From Desulfobacteraceae bacterium (GTDB lineage: Bacteria; Desulfobacterota; Desulfobacteria; Desulfobacterales; UBA5852): a stretch of DNA of 64,000 bases. The stretch covers positions 434,001 through 498,000 of the forward strand of contig JABZFP010000030.1 in the NCBI GenBank assembly GCA_014237395.1. The letters run 5' to 3'. The notes beneath the pieces are model-generated. The model was given only the letters and a program-made list of their open reading frames with translations, did not search any database and was not told where the DNA came from. Below, piece after piece: positions 1-9,297 of the stretch. Made by a program: the position numbers and the translations under genes. Within the stretch, counting starts at the first letter, position 1. Every line of letters starts with the position of its first letter.

Positions 1-251
1 GCCATGGTTTGTTTGACCTTGCCGGCAGGGGAATAGCGCGGATCCTTGTCATAGGAGAGATAAAAATGGCAGGCTTCACTGCAAAGCCCGCAGCTCACGC
101 AGCTCTCGACATAGGTTTTCAGACGGGCACCGGCCTCGGCGTCCATCATTTTCTGGTATACCTGCTGGATCTTTTCGGGCGTCAGTTTTTCGGCGCCCTT
201 TTCAATGCCTTCATCGTGGATCTGAGTGTTTTCAACTGCTGCATCCTTCAT
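1..251 (-). CDS. tmcB: TmcB-like iron-sulfur protein (5' part only)
   Basis: This is the N-terminal 83 codons of a gene that runs off the left edge. The product has a CxxCGxCxxxC pattern (CVSCGLCSEAC, about residues 50-60), a ferredoxin/HdrD-type 4Fe-4S motif. The ATG is preceded by GGGAGG on the minus strand. It lies 36 nt downstream of the membrane subunit TmcC and, with TmcD upstream, forms part of the Tmc complex, which in sulfate reducers passes electrons from periplasmic type II cytochrome c3 across the membrane towards sulfate reduction. The catalytic CCG (heterodisulfide reductase-like) region would lie outside the window. Naming rests mainly on the neighbouring TmcC and TmcD. Confidence 0.75.
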   Translation of the reverse strand, partial: MKDAAVENTQIHDEGIEKGAEKLTPEKIQQVYQKMMDAEAGARLKTYVESCVSCGLCSEACHFYLSYDKDPRYSPAGKVKQTM

Positions 252-287
252 GATGGATATCCTCCCTGATGGGGTGCGTATCGTGGT

Positions 288-947
288 CTACCAGTCTCTG
301 GCGAATCTTACCCCGCCGAATTCCGACCCCATATAGCCGCGGGTAAAGAAGAACAGAAACATGTGGTTTAATTTCGTAAATGGGATGATTGCCAGGAGAA
401 CTTCCGCCGACAGCATGTGCAGAATCGTTACGATCTGGTTGCCCGGCCACTGGTGGTAAGCCCAGTATCCGGTAACGAAGGGGGCCGCGACCAGCGCTAA
501 AAGCACATAATCCGATGTGGAAGAAAGAAATTTGACATCGGGCTGGACCATGCGGCGCACCAGGAAAAAGATGCAGGCCCCGATGACCACCAAGGTCAGG
601 ATGTCGGCAACCCCGTCCGGTAGGAACCACCAACTGACATTAAAGGCTTCATTGATCAGGGTGATATGGGCAAATAGAAAAAGCGGGGCCACGAAAATAC
701 TGAGGTGAAATATAAAGGTAATGATCGAAAGAAACGGCCGCTTGCGGCTGTTCGTGCTGGCAAAAGGAAAAATCCAATGCAGAATGGAACGAAAGGCATA
801 GTAAAAGTTCCAGTATTCATAGACATAGGCATCCTTTTTCTTGGCCAGCATGGCGCGGCTGATCAGCTGATAGAGAATGCCGCCGAAGAACAGGATGAAG
901 GCCACCCAGGCGAGGGGGCCGGAAACAAAATTATATATGGCATGCAT
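288..947 (-). CDS. tmcC: TmcC-like integral membrane cytochrome b subunit
   Basis: A 219-residue membrane protein with about five hydrophobic helices, similar in layout to the NarI/DsrM-type cytochrome b subunits. Histidines inside or beside the helices (for example LHWIFP, FHLSIF, LHMLSAE, LNHMF) are candidate heme b ligands. The start was placed at an internal ATG with an AAAGGAGCG ribosome site, because the longer reading frame adds 33 residues that run back over the end of tmcD. It would transfer electrons between periplasmic cytochrome c and the cytoplasmic TmcB/TmcD side. It sits 13 nt after tmcD and 36 nt before tmcB, so it is clearly co-transcribed. Confidence 0.8.
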   Translation of the reverse strand: MHAIYNFVSGPLAWVAFILFFGGILYQLISRAMLAKKKDAYVYEYWNFYYAFRSILHWIFPFASTNSRKRPFLSIITFIFHLSIFVAPLFLFAHITLINEAFNVSWWFLPDGVADILTLVVIGACIFFLVRRMVQPDVKFLSSTSDYVLLALVAAPFVTGYWAYHQWPGNQIVTILHMLSAEVLLAIIPFTKLNHMFLFFFTRGYMGSEFGGVRFARDW

Positions 948-960
948 AATGGCGCTCCTT

Positions 961-2238
961 TCAGCCCAGAAATTTGTTAAGCGGTAATACGGAACGGGTG
1001 TAGATCGTGTCAGATCCGGAACCCTCCAGTGCCCGCAGCAGAACATTTTGGCTGTCCGGGCTGAAAACCGGATCCCATACCTTGGTGTAGGTGTTTTTTA
1101 AAGGTTTGCCGTCCATGACCAGTGTGAATTGGCCGTCTTTTTCGACTTTGGCGGCGACGTGCTGGCTGTCCGGGCTGAAGACGGGCGCCCAGACCATATC
1201 GTAACCTTCCGACCATGCCTGACCATCGACACAGATGTGGTGGCGCTTGTTGGTCACGCCGATGCAGGCGGCACGCTTGCTGTCCGGCGAGAAGCTGGCA
1301 TCGGTGACGAAATCGTCAAAGGTGCGTGCCCAGGGCTTGTCGTCGACGGCCATGGTCCAGTGACCGTACTTGGGGGCCACAATCGCTGCCAGGTGGTTGC
1401 CATCCGGGCTGTACATCTGATGCCAGAGTTGCGCATAGCGGCCGTTCCAGAGGGGTTGGCCGTCGCTGACCATCGTCCAGCCGCCAGGGGTTTTCGCCGG
1501 TGCAACAACCGATCCGTTCGTCGGGTTGAAGGACGGCTTCCAGATCGAAGGAAATGTGGTCGGCCAGGGTTGACCGTCGACGGCGATCGTGTAGTCATAC
1601 AAATTGACGCGTACTTCGGTGGCCACCCGCTGATTGTCGGGTGAGAAGGTCAGTCCCCAGGCGTTGACGAAATTGCGCCCCCAGGCTTGGCCGTCCACGG
1701 CCACAGAGAAGCAGCCTTCCTGGAATTTGAATATTTCGGCCTCCTTGAAGCCTTCGGTCTGAACTACCGCTGCGGTGCGGCTGCCGTCGGGGCTTACCGC
1801 CGTATGCCCCATGTTGGCAAAGGCGGTCTGCCACGGTGTACCGTTGTTGACCAGCAGGTACCGCATGCCGTTCTGCGCGGCGCAGATGATGGATTTGCCG
1901 TTGGGGGAAAAATGCGTATCCCAGAGATAATCGAATTTCTCCTCCCAGGCCTCGCCGTCCACCGCCAGTGTCCATTGGCCGGTATCGGAAACTATGCCGG
2001 TGAGTCTGCCGTCCGGCGCAAACCGAAGGAACCATACTTTGTCAAACGGGTTTTCCCAGGCCGTCCCGTTTACACAGACACTGAATTCCATTTCTCCGGT
2101 CTTGACGACGGCGGCAATCTTTTCGCCATCCGGGCTGGCATAGGGTTCTTCGACCCAGTCGAACGATGTCGGCCAATTCCCGAATTGGGCAATTTCCTTT
2201 CTGCCCGCATTCCAGTCCCAACTGCTTGAAATGTCCAT
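961..2238 (-). CDS. tmcD: TmcD-like tryptophan-rich beta-propeller protein
   Basis: A 425-residue soluble protein without signal peptide, made of about eight or nine repeats of 45-50 residues. Each repeat carries a FSPDG/FSPDS-like turn and a VDG-x-x-W element, giving a tryptophan-rich WD40-like propeller. This is the character described for TmcD, the cytoplasmic partner of the Tmc complex, whose exact role is not known. A good AAGGAG ribosome site precedes the ATG. The gene order here is D-C-B in the direction of transcription, whereas the Desulfovibrio operon is described as A-B-C-D. TmcA is not seen upstream of tmcD, though it could lie beyond the left edge. Confidence 0.78.
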   Translation of the reverse strand: MDISSSWDWNAGRKEIAQFGNWPTSFDWVEEPYASPDGEKIAAVVKTGEMEFSVCVNGTAWENPFDKVWFLRFAPDGRLTGIVSDTGQWTLAVDGEAWEEKFDYLWDTHFSPNGKSIICAAQNGMRYLLVNNGTPWQTAFANMGHTAVSPDGSRTAAVVQTEGFKEAEIFKFQEGCFSVAVDGQAWGRNFVNAWGLTFSPDNQRVATEVRVNLYDYTIAVDGQPWPTTFPSIWKPSFNPTNGSVVAPAKTPGGWTMVSDGQPLWNGRYAQLWHQMYSPDGNHLAAIVAPKYGHWTMAVDDKPWARTFDDFVTDASFSPDSKRAACIGVTNKRHHICVDGQAWSEGYDMVWAPVFSPDSQHVAAKVEKDGQFTLVMDGKPLKNTYTKVWDPVFSPDSQNVLLRALEGSGSDTIYTRSVLPLNKFLG

Positions 2239-2425
2239 GCCTTTCTCCTTATTTGAGTTACTTTCAAAGCGTGCTTGGTGGCGCCATTCCCGATGTGTCT
2301 GGTTCGGAATACTCCGGTTGGGTCGGGCCGGGTATTATCGGGGGAATGGCACTTTTCCAGCCTCTTAGCGTCAATTCCCAACGTGAAGACGCGTGTCATT
2401 TTCCACGGTGCTCTATTATTCAAGC

Positions 2426-3448
2426 CTATAAAAAAAGCCGGACCAATCGCTTCCATCCTATATCCGGTAAGTAGCTCGGAATAACATTGCCGATGTCTGT
2501 ATCGGTTATGGTCGATACGCCGGTGATCATTTCTATTTCGCGAAGCAGCCGTTCGATTTCCTGCTCCAGTTGTTTGACGGCTTCACTGCCAATCAAGAGG
2601 TTCTTCAAGTCGTGCCGTAAGTTTTCGGTGTGAACTTTTAGAATCCAGCCGTGGGCATATGGGTCTTCGCCGGCGATCGCGGCATTTTCCTTTACGGACA
2701 GGTTGATTGCGGAAACCACCCCGCTGACAGGTGACAGAACGGATGCTTTGTGTGAGCCGCGGCCTATTATAATGACCGGTTTGCCTTGAGAAACGGTATT
2801 GCCGATCAACGGTGCGTCGATATGATCCAGCGGCCCCAGCAAGCGTAAGGCAAAGTCATCAAGGCCGATACTCACGTCAGCGTTTTCCTCGATCCGGATC
2901 CAGGTATGACCCAAGTGGAAATAATACCCCTGAGGCATGCGAAACCCTCTGACATTCAAGACATCCAGGGGACGGACAATGGCATGGACCTGATGTTGCT
3001 CGGAAAAATAGCGGTCGAATTCACAGAATACGCATTCGTAATTTTTGCAGCAGATTTTGTAGTCGATCAGACCGTTCGCGTAGAGAAGGCAGGGGCGTTC
3101 TCCTTTGGGCAGCAGTTGCAGGCGCTCCCGCGTGAAAGCGATGCGCCCGTCCGGTGCAAGGGGAATTTTACCCTGCCGGCGGGCCTCCCTGTTTTTGGTG
3201 GCGGATTCGCTCAGTGATTTGTCTAAGGGGCATTCGGCGCAACGGTGATCTTTGTCGCAGAGTTTGCGTAAACTCAAGCGCCCCTGGCGCCAGACGCAGG
3301 AGCGTGGCCTGGAGGGAATCGACGGCATATGTTCGGGCTGTGAGGTGTTCGTTTTAACGGGCGCCTCTCTGGATCCTGCCGGCAACGCCTTCTTTTGGGG
3401 GTCCTTTTTCAATGAGGCTCCATGATGGCGGTCTATATCACGTTTCAA
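2426..3448 (-). CDS. GcvH-like lipoyl-domain protein with Cys-rich N-terminus
   Basis: A 340-residue protein. Residues about 170-290 match the glycine cleavage H-protein fold: a HTWIRIEE segment, a GLDDFALRLLG segment, and a SHKASVLSPVSGVV segment in which the lysine is the expected lipoylation site. The N-terminal half carries two cysteine groups (around KLCDKDHRCAEC and KICCKNYECVFC), unlike true GcvH of about 130 residues. No other glycine-cleavage gene is nearby, so a role as a specialised lipoyl carrier or regulator is more likely than glycine cleavage; this is inference. The longest frame starts with TTG; an in-frame ATG at 3328 is an alternative and the N-terminus is unsure. Confidence 0.6.
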   Translation of the reverse strand: MKRDIDRHHGASLKKDPQKKALPAGSREAPVKTNTSQPEHMPSIPSRPRSCVWRQGRLSLRKLCDKDHRCAECPLDKSLSESATKNREARRQGKIPLAPDGRIAFTRERLQLLPKGERPCLLYANGLIDYKICCKNYECVFCEFDRYFSEQHQVHAIVRPLDVLNVRGFRMPQGYYFHLGHTWIRIEENADVSIGLDDFALRLLGPLDHIDAPLIGNTVSQGKPVIIIGRGSHKASVLSPVSGVVSAINLSVKENAAIAGEDPYAHGWILKVHTENLRHDLKNLLIGSEAVKQLEQEIERLLREIEMITGVSTITDTDIGNVIPSYLPDIGWKRLVRLFL

Positions 3449-3838
3449 ATCGGTTCGTTATAGAGCAAGGACGGTGCCATTTATGCCCGAATCATTGAGG
3501 AATGGATTAACCCATCGAAATGATTGTTGTATTTTGATGCCTCTAAACCATATTAAGTGTTGGAATTTACATCAAAGTGTTGAAATATTCAACGTAAAAA
3601 CAAATATCCAGGCTGTTAAAAATAAAAAAACATATAAATCAAATAGTTATAATGTGTATAGTAAGTGTAGAAAAATACGACGGTTGTGTTGTGTTTTGCG
3701 ATGCGTCTATTTTTACCGGTGGGGACACGAATGGAAACGGATTTGTGGTGGTTTGACAGGACTTTTTCTTTTGCCTATAGCAGGAGTTCCCGCCCCGGAT
3801 CGTATTTATTGGATATAAAATCTACCGAGAGGTGACAT
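3449..3838. other. AT-rich divergent intergenic region
   Basis: The 390 bp between the GcvH-like gene and the divergent transglycosylase gene hold AT-rich runs (around 3590-3680) suited to promoters in both directions. No RNA gene, strong inverted repeat or convincing small reading frame was found. Confidence 0.4.
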
Positions 3839-4945
3839 ATGCACTGCGGTCGCGTATTGATAGAAAGCCTTTTTTGTCTGTTGGTGTTCGGATGGGGAAC
3901 CGTCTGGGGGGGAACGGCAGCCATGCCGCTGCTGGAAGAAAGCTTGCGTCTGTCATCAGAACTGGATTTTTGTGGTGAATCGGTCCCGCTGGCGGATGCA
4001 GACGTGCGGGAACGCATGGAAAAGGAGCTCTTGTTGTCCCTCTGGGACCGCGATCAGGCCATCTTGTGGCTGAAGCGGTCCACCCGCTATTTCCCCTTTA
4101 TCGAACGTATTCTCGCTGAGGCCGGTCTTCCCGATGATTTTAAATATATCGCCTTGGCCGAAAGTGCCTTGCGGCCGCATGCCGGATCGCCCAAAGGGGC
4201 CATCGGATTTTGGCAATTTTTACCCGAAACCGGTCGGCGTTATGGCTTGATCGTCAATGACCACATCGATCAACGTCGCAATCTGGCGGCCTCCACGAGA
4301 GCCGCGGCTGATTATTATGCCGCGCTTTATCACAAATTTGGCTCTTGGAGTTTGGCGGCGACAGCGTTCAACATGGGCGAGGAGGGGCTGCAGGCGGAAA
4401 TCATGGTTCAGGGAACCAGGGATTTTTACCGCCTCTACCTTCCGCTGGAAACCCAACGCTACCTTTTTCGCGTTTTATCGGCCAAGCTGATTTTGACCCA
4501 GCCGGAGCAGTATGGGTTTTATTTAAAAACGGCGGATTTCTACCCGCCCTTGGCGTTTGATCTGGTGGAATTGACCTGCTGGAATGAAACGAGCCTGGCC
4601 GTAGTGGCCGATGCGGCGCAGACGGACTTCAAGCGGATCAAGGACTTGAACCCAGAACTGCGCGGTCACTATCTGGCGGCGGGGACGTATACCCTGGCCG
4701 TTCCGGAAAAAACGGCGCCCGGAATACAGGAGCGTTTCAATCGCCTGCATGCGGAATGGCTTCAGAAAAGAACCGAGCGGGTGTACATCGTCAAGTCCGG
4801 GGACAACCTTTCCACCATTGCCGAACAGTTTCGCGTGCCGCTGCCCGCCATTTTGATCTGGAACCGCATCGACCTCAACCGCCCGATCCATCCTGGCGAC
4901 CGCCTCATCATTTTTCCGGGCGAGGGGGATGCAGACGGCCCCTGA
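3839..4945 (+). CDS. Membrane-bound lytic murein transglycosylase (MltD-like, SLT + LysM)
   Basis: A 368-residue exported enzyme. The first 25 or so residues form a signal sequence. The SLT domain (about residues 90-230) has the catalytic glutamate in IALAESALRPHAGS, followed by the diagnostic GAIGFWQFLPETGRRYGL and the AATAFNMGEEG segments of family 1 transglycosylases. A LysM peptidoglycan-binding domain closes the protein (about residues 318-362, VKSGDNLSTIAEQF and IHPGDRLIIF). It would cleave murein glycan strands with formation of anhydro-muramic ends. Its length fits the MltD type with one LysM. The ribosome site is GAGAGGTG before the ATG. Monocistronic by layout. Confidence 0.88.
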   Translation: MHCGRVLIESLFCLLVFGWGTVWGGTAAMPLLEESLRLSSELDFCGESVPLADADVRERMEKELLLSLWDRDQAILWLKRSTRYFPFIERILAEAGLPDDFKYIALAESALRPHAGSPKGAIGFWQFLPETGRRYGLIVNDHIDQRRNLAASTRAAADYYAALYHKFGSWSLAATAFNMGEEGLQAEIMVQGTRDFYRLYLPLETQRYLFRVLSAKLILTQPEQYGFYLKTADFYPPLAFDLVELTCWNETSLAVVADAAQTDFKRIKDLNPELRGHYLAAGTYTLAVPEKTAPGIQERFNRLHAEWLQKRTERVYIVKSGDNLSTIAEQFRVPLPAILIWNRIDLNRPIHPGDRLIIFPGEGDADGP

Positions 4946-4962
4946 TGGCCGTTTAGGCGGGG

Positions 4963-5286
4963 TCAGGAGGAAAGCGTGCCCGGAAGCGTGATTTTCCGGT
5001 GCGCCGCTTTGGTCGCCTGTCGGTAAAGAATTGCCGTGTGTCCGATCATACCGGCCCGGAAGCATCGGGTCTGGCGGCAGATGGCGTCGACCAGTTCCTT
5101 TTTCTGCTCTTTTTCCTTGTGTTCGATAAACTTCACCTTGATCAGTTCGTGTTTTTCCAAGGCAGCATCAACCGCTGCCATCACCTCGGCCGTCAGGCCA
5201 TTTTTCCCGACAAGAACCAATGGTTTGAGGCCATGGGCCAAACTTCGGAGGTATTTGTTCTGGTGGCTGGTCAGCTGTTGCGACAT
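4963..5286 (-). CDS. yhbY: YhbY-type RNA-binding protein (CRM domain)
   Basis: A 107-residue protein that is almost entirely one CRM domain: LTSHQNKYLRSLAHGLKPLV near the start, the VGKNGLTAEV loop (GxxG-type RNA-binding loop), LEKHELIKVKF, and the end IGHTAILYR. In E. coli the homologue binds pre-50S particles and assists ribosome assembly. The start was set at the second methionine (MSQQL), which aligns with the family. It converges with the transglycosylase gene, leaving only 17 nt between the stops. Confidence 0.88.
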   Translation of the reverse strand: MSQQLTSHQNKYLRSLAHGLKPLVLVGKNGLTAEVMAAVDAALEKHELIKVKFIEHKEKEQKKELVDAICRQTRCFRAGMIGHTAILYRQATKAAHRKITLPGTLSS

Positions 5287-5338
5287 GGTTCGATGATATC
5301 CCATTCATGGTTTTAAGCCGGTCGTGCGTATCCGGCCT

Positions 5339-6286
5339 TCAGTGGCGTGTGACCATCAGGCGCATGCTCAGTTGGCTGTCACTGGATGCCCGGCCACCTC
5401 CCAGGATCTGGCGGTTGATTTCCCGGGTGCTGGCACTTGTTCCGGCAATTTCGACCCATTGGTCCAAGGGAACGTTCAGGCGCGTAGCGGCCTCCGCGAA
5501 ACGAATCGGCTGCCGCAATCCACGGGGGTTGATATAGCTGATGTGCGGTGTGATTTCAATTTGAACGTTATTCCCCATGAGAACCGGCCGCACGTCATAG
5601 CCGGTATCCACTTTTTTAAAGGTTACTGGGCGCTGGATATGGCCATGTTTGTGAGACAGCCGGGCCCAGCGTTCCGGGTAAGGCACGTCATAGCCGGAAC
5701 TGATGTAAGCCGTGCTGCCGGATCGCACGATAACCGTGTATTCGCCCTGATCTTGGCGCTGGCTTTCATCCGCCGACAGCTCGACATCGATGCCTTCTTT
5801 CTTTTTATTGCCAACCGCAACAGTGGCATCGCCCACTTCAATTTTGCCCCTTGTGGCCACCGACTGATCCGTGCTTGTTTCCTGGCGGCCATATTGGACA
5901 CGAATTTTGAGCTGCGGAACCGGCTGGTCTATTTGGGAGACAAGCTGTTGCACCCGTCGGACATTGGCCGGTTGGTCGATCACGATCAAAGAATTGCTGG
6001 CCGTATCGGCTGAGATAAAGCCATATTGGCTGATGAGCGGCTGCACGATGGTCAGCATATCGTTGGCGTCACGGTGCACGATACGGATTTGAACGACCTC
6101 CTCCGATGCCCGTGCGACCCCCGCCAGATAACCCACACTAAGGGCGATCCATAAAATGGACAGGTGCCACAACCATCGAGGAGCGGATTTCTTGCGCACG
6201 CCCCGCGGTTGCTTATGGCCCAACGCGTCATGATCCATCAAGCAGGCATGTTTCGGCTGGTAGCGGTTTTGCTGAGGTAGCGGCAT
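5339..6286 (-). CDS. Secretin-domain protein (secretin N-domain, partial secretin-like C-terminus)
   Basis: A protein of about 315 residues with a cytoplasmic basic segment, one hydrophobic helix (about residues 40-60, ILWIALSVGYLAGVARA) and then a periplasmic part. Residues about 65-125 match the short N1/KH-like secretin domain (DANDMLTIVQPLISQYGFIS and SNSLIVIDQPANVRRVQQLV). The C-terminal part has beta-rich segments like those of secretin channels (VRPVLMGNNVQIEITPHIS), but the protein is much shorter than a real secretin, so it probably does not form a channel alone. The start at 6286 is preferred because GGGAG lies at the right distance; 6298 is an alternative. No type II or type IV pilus genes are adjacent. 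Confidence 0.65.
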   Translation of the reverse strand: MPLPQQNRYQPKHACLMDHDALGHKQPRGVRKKSAPRWLWHLSILWIALSVGYLAGVARASEEVVQIRIVHRDANDMLTIVQPLISQYGFISADTASNSLIVIDQPANVRRVQQLVSQIDQPVPQLKIRVQYGRQETSTDQSVATRGKIEVGDATVAVGNKKKEGIDVELSADESQRQDQGEYTVIVRSGSTAYISSGYDVPYPERWARLSHKHGHIQRPVTFKKVDTGYDVRPVLMGNNVQIEITPHISYINPRGLRQPIRFAEAATRLNVPLDQWVEIAGTSASTREINRQILGGGRASSDSQLSMRLMVTRH

Positions 6287-6470
6287 GGTGACTCCCATTC
6301 TGCAGTGCTGGTTTTGCTCAAGATTTTTTCCGTCTCCTTATTAATACAGGGCGTCAAAGAGGCAATGCCGATGCCACCGGGTGGTTCATTTACATCGCGG
6401 GCTTCCCACGAAACAGCATAAGATTGTCGATCCGTGATGGCGGCCGTCAGGCAGTTAAATCCCGGACCTG

Positions 6471-7694
6471 TTACAGCAACGCTTCACGGATCCGATCCAT
6501 GGCCAGTTCAACCTTTTCGAAATCATTGAACGCGCTGATGCGAACATAGCCCTCGCCGCAACGGCCGAATCCGGGACCCGGGGTGCAGACCACACCGGCT
6601 TTGTGCAACAGCGTGTCAAAAAAAGCCCAGGCGTCTTTCCCGGTGTTGATCCAGATATAGGGCGAATTTTCACCCCCGATGAAATCAAACCCCAAGCTTT
6701 TCATCCGGTCGCGGATTAAGGCGGCGTTTTTAAGGTAATAATCGATCAGCGCCCTGGTTTGCGCCTGGCCCTCCGGGGTGTAGACTGCTGCGGCCGCCTT
6801 CTGGACGGGATAGGAAACCCCGTTGAATTTCGTCGTGTGGCGCCGGTTCCAAAGGGCGTTCAGGTTGTGGGGGTTGCCTTCGCTGTCATAGGCCCGGCAC
6901 GTTTTGGGGACGACGGTGTAGGCACAGCGGGTCCCGGTGAAACCGGCGGTTTTGGAAAAGCTGCGAAATTCGACAGCCACCTCTTTGGCACCCTCGACTT
7001 CGTAGATCGAATGCGGCAGGGAATCATCGCGAATAAAGGATTCGTAGGCCGCATCAAAAAGAATGAGGGCATGGTTGTCACGGGCGAAATCGACCCATCG
7101 GCCCAGCGCTTCCAGAGTGATGGTCGCTCCGGTCGGATTGTTGGGGAAGCAAAGGTAAATCAAGTCAACCGGTTCTTCCGGGAAGTCAGGTAGAAAGTCA
7201 TTCTCGGCTGTACTCGGCAGATAGACAACGCCGCCATATCGGCCGTCTTTATAAATTCCGGTGCGTCCCGCCATGACATTGGTATCGAGGTAAACGGGAT
7301 AGACCGGATCGGGTATCGCGATTTTGATGTCGGTGGCAAAAAGCTCCTGGATGTTGGCGGTGTCGCACTTGGAACCGTCGCTGACAAAAATTTCACTGGG
7401 ATCGATGTCGGCGTTGCGGGACTGGAAGTCGTGCGTTGCGATTTTTTCACGCAGAAAGGGATATCCCTGTTCCGGGCCATACCCTTTAAATGATGGGCTA
7501 TTGGCCAGGTCGTCGACACCTTCATGAAAAGCACGAATGCAGGCTTCCGGGAGGGGCCGCGTCACATCACCGATGCCCAGTTTGATAATTTCGCGATCGG
7601 GATTGGCTTCCTGAAACGCGGATACGCGTTTTCCAATTTCGCTGAACAAATAGGAGGATTGCAGTTTGCGGTAATTTTCGTTGATTCGGATCAT
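6471..7694 (-). CDS. dapL: LL-diaminopimelate aminotransferase
   Basis: A 407-residue PLP enzyme of fold type I. It begins with the characteristic INENYRKLQSSYLFSEIGKR, followed by IIKLGIGDVTRPLP. The PLP lysine is in SFSKTAGFTGTR and the phosphate-binding arginine lies in the same segment; NNPTG is present near residue 175. DapL converts tetrahydrodipicolinate directly to LL-diaminopimelate, the one-step lysine and peptidoglycan precursor route used by many Desulfobacterota. The length is as expected for the family. GAAAGG precedes the ATG. Apparently monocistronic. Confidence 0.93.
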   Translation of the reverse strand: MIRINENYRKLQSSYLFSEIGKRVSAFQEANPDREIIKLGIGDVTRPLPEACIRAFHEGVDDLANSPSFKGYGPEQGYPFLREKIATHDFQSRNADIDPSEIFVSDGSKCDTANIQELFATDIKIAIPDPVYPVYLDTNVMAGRTGIYKDGRYGGVVYLPSTAENDFLPDFPEEPVDLIYLCFPNNPTGATITLEALGRWVDFARDNHALILFDAAYESFIRDDSLPHSIYEVEGAKEVAVEFRSFSKTAGFTGTRCAYTVVPKTCRAYDSEGNPHNLNALWNRRHTTKFNGVSYPVQKAAAAVYTPEGQAQTRALIDYYLKNAALIRDRMKSLGFDFIGGENSPYIWINTGKDAWAFFDTLLHKAGVVCTPGPGFGRCGEGYVRISAFNDFEKVELAMDRIREALL

Positions 7695-9191
7695 CGTCGT
7701 TTGCCTTTCGTGCCCAGTGTCGGTGTTTCAGATCGGGAGTTTCTCCTTGACCCGGTAAATTTCATTATGATTCGGACGGATTATATATCATGTCCGCCGC
7801 ATGCTTCTCAAGAATGAATATCACCGTGATGATGCTTGGTGACTATGAGATCATAAAACGACTATCGGTCAATCAAAAGACTAATGGTAAAATTTAAGGG
7901 GCTCATAAAAGTCTCAAATCAATTTTCCAGATTTGATCCCGCTATAATAACTTACAGATATTAAACGATATCGTATTATTCGGAACGATATAAATAGAGA
8001 TTATACGGAACCGACCATTTTGACAGGCACAACGAGGGAGATGGTGTCTTAGAAATTCGCTTATGGTCGTGATCACATCCAAACCGGTTTAAATGTCCAC
8101 CGATATCAGGCTGGACAGCTTCACTGATCCCGTTGATGGTATATGGTTTTCAAACCAACGCTTTTGTGAATCCGAGTTAGGGATGGGCGGGTATTGCATT
8201 GCACCTTAATATAAATGACACTGCATCGCCTCACCAATACGTTAACCCTTTGGGAGGCATCGCCCATTTGAAGACCCTGTCGAGATTGCCGAGTAAATTT
8301 TGACCGTAACCTCAGCACCTGACAAATGAGCGAATGCGCAAAAAAAGCTAATGCAATTAAATGAAGATAAGTATAAATAGATATATTTATACTTAATTAA
8401 GTTTGAATGAAAGGAATGGCTACAATATGTGATGATTATAAAGTGCCAAGGGGTTCGCAGGGGGGAGGCGGTATCTTTCCCTCAGTCACCCTATGGGAAA
8501 AAGGGGGGGGGTGCCCCTGTTAATCAACATTTCAAGGGAGGGGCTGGGGGGAGTTCCGAATAGCCTGGCCACATGGCAGACGCCGCCAAGGGTGGAGGAG
8601 CCTCGGGACACTTGAACTGGCTCCCCCACCCCTATTTTTTTAAAGGGATCATGTTGATGTAATATCATATAAATTTAAATAGATATAGAAATTCTCCAAA
8701 TTATGAAGATTGTGGCCCAGGCCAGGGGTGTTTGAAACTTTTAGCGATAGTCGATTCCACGGGAGAGTGTCTAACCCAGGGTAGACCCAAATGAGGGGTG
8801 TGCATAGAAGGGGGGGATGGTCAAGCGAGGGTAATCGTCACTTATACCCAGCCCTGCAAGTGACAGGTTGCACCATCCGGTTCAAACGGATGGGGCAGTG
8901 ATCGTAGGGCGGAGAAAATATCCCACATCCACAGACCGGGGGGTACTGTCCAAAAGAGTTAAAATTGGTAATGGGTATGGTGATCGTAGCAAACAAGCAA
9001 GGTCGAGAGGCAAAGGGTCAGGTGCAACGGACTAAAACGGTAATTCGAATTGTTGTGCCACTTGAGCCTTTTACCAACGCTGTCAATTGGGCAACAGTCG
9101 TATTGTCCGATGGTTTCGTTTTGGCGTATGTCCACCCAATGAAATACAAAAGCCCTGTCGATTATCAGGTCGCCTAAAGAATGGATTTTAT
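7695..9191. other. Long region without recognisable gene
   Basis: About 1.5 kb between dapL and the tRNA fragments. The first part (7,800-8,440) is AT-rich with only short reading frames. The part 8,440-8,960 is unusually rich in G-runs on the plus strand, including a run of eight or more G near 8,510 and GGGG-rich stretches at 8,535-8,560 and 8,805-8,820. A small hairpin (CCATCCG / CGGATGG) lies near 8,873-8,890. Short frames such as 8,486-8,668 (minus) and 8,965-9,177 (plus) were not accepted as genes. It may be debris of earlier insertions beside the tRNA scars. Confidence 0.45.
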
Positions 9192-9236
9192 GGGTGGGCC
9201 GTGAAGGAATCGAACCTTCGTCCTGCCGATTAAGAG
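9192..9236 (-). other. 3' fragment of tRNA-Lys(CUU), likely attachment scar
   Basis: Read on the minus strand this has the anticodon loop CTCTTAA (anticodon CUU), a variable region, a full T-arm (GAAGG-TTCGATT-CCTTC) and the 3' acceptor strand ACGGCCC. No D-arm or 5' acceptor strand precedes it: homology stops at the anticodon loop. This is what an integrase that crosses over in the anticodon loop leaves behind at one end of an inserted element. It directly adjoins GGGGAAC-type direct repeats (9240-9260) and the tRNA-Asn fragment to its right. No intact tRNA-Lys lies in the window. Confidence 0.65.
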
Positions 9237-9265
9237 CCTGTTCCCCAATTGTTCCCCATTAAAAA

Positions 9266-9297
9266 AGGGGCTTAGAGGAAAATTCCTCTAAGCCCCT
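9266..9297 (-). terminator. Rho-independent terminator of the displaced tRNA-Asn 3' end
   Basis: A perfect 15-bp stem (AGGGGCTTAGAGGAA and its complement) with a 2-nt loop. On the minus strand it is followed by a run of T. It lies just 3' of the tRNA-Asn fragment and corresponds in position to the imperfect hairpin at 49243-49274 beside the intact tRNA-Asn. Confidence 0.85.

Noticed and set aside
8486..8668. 60-residue minus-strand frame in the G-rich region
   Set aside because: Composition follows the G-runs, with no ribosome site or recognisable motif.
8965..9177. 70-residue plus-strand frame beside the tRNA-Lys fragment
   Set aside because: Weak ribosome site, TTG/ATG start choice unclear, no family resemblance, and it lies in a scar region.
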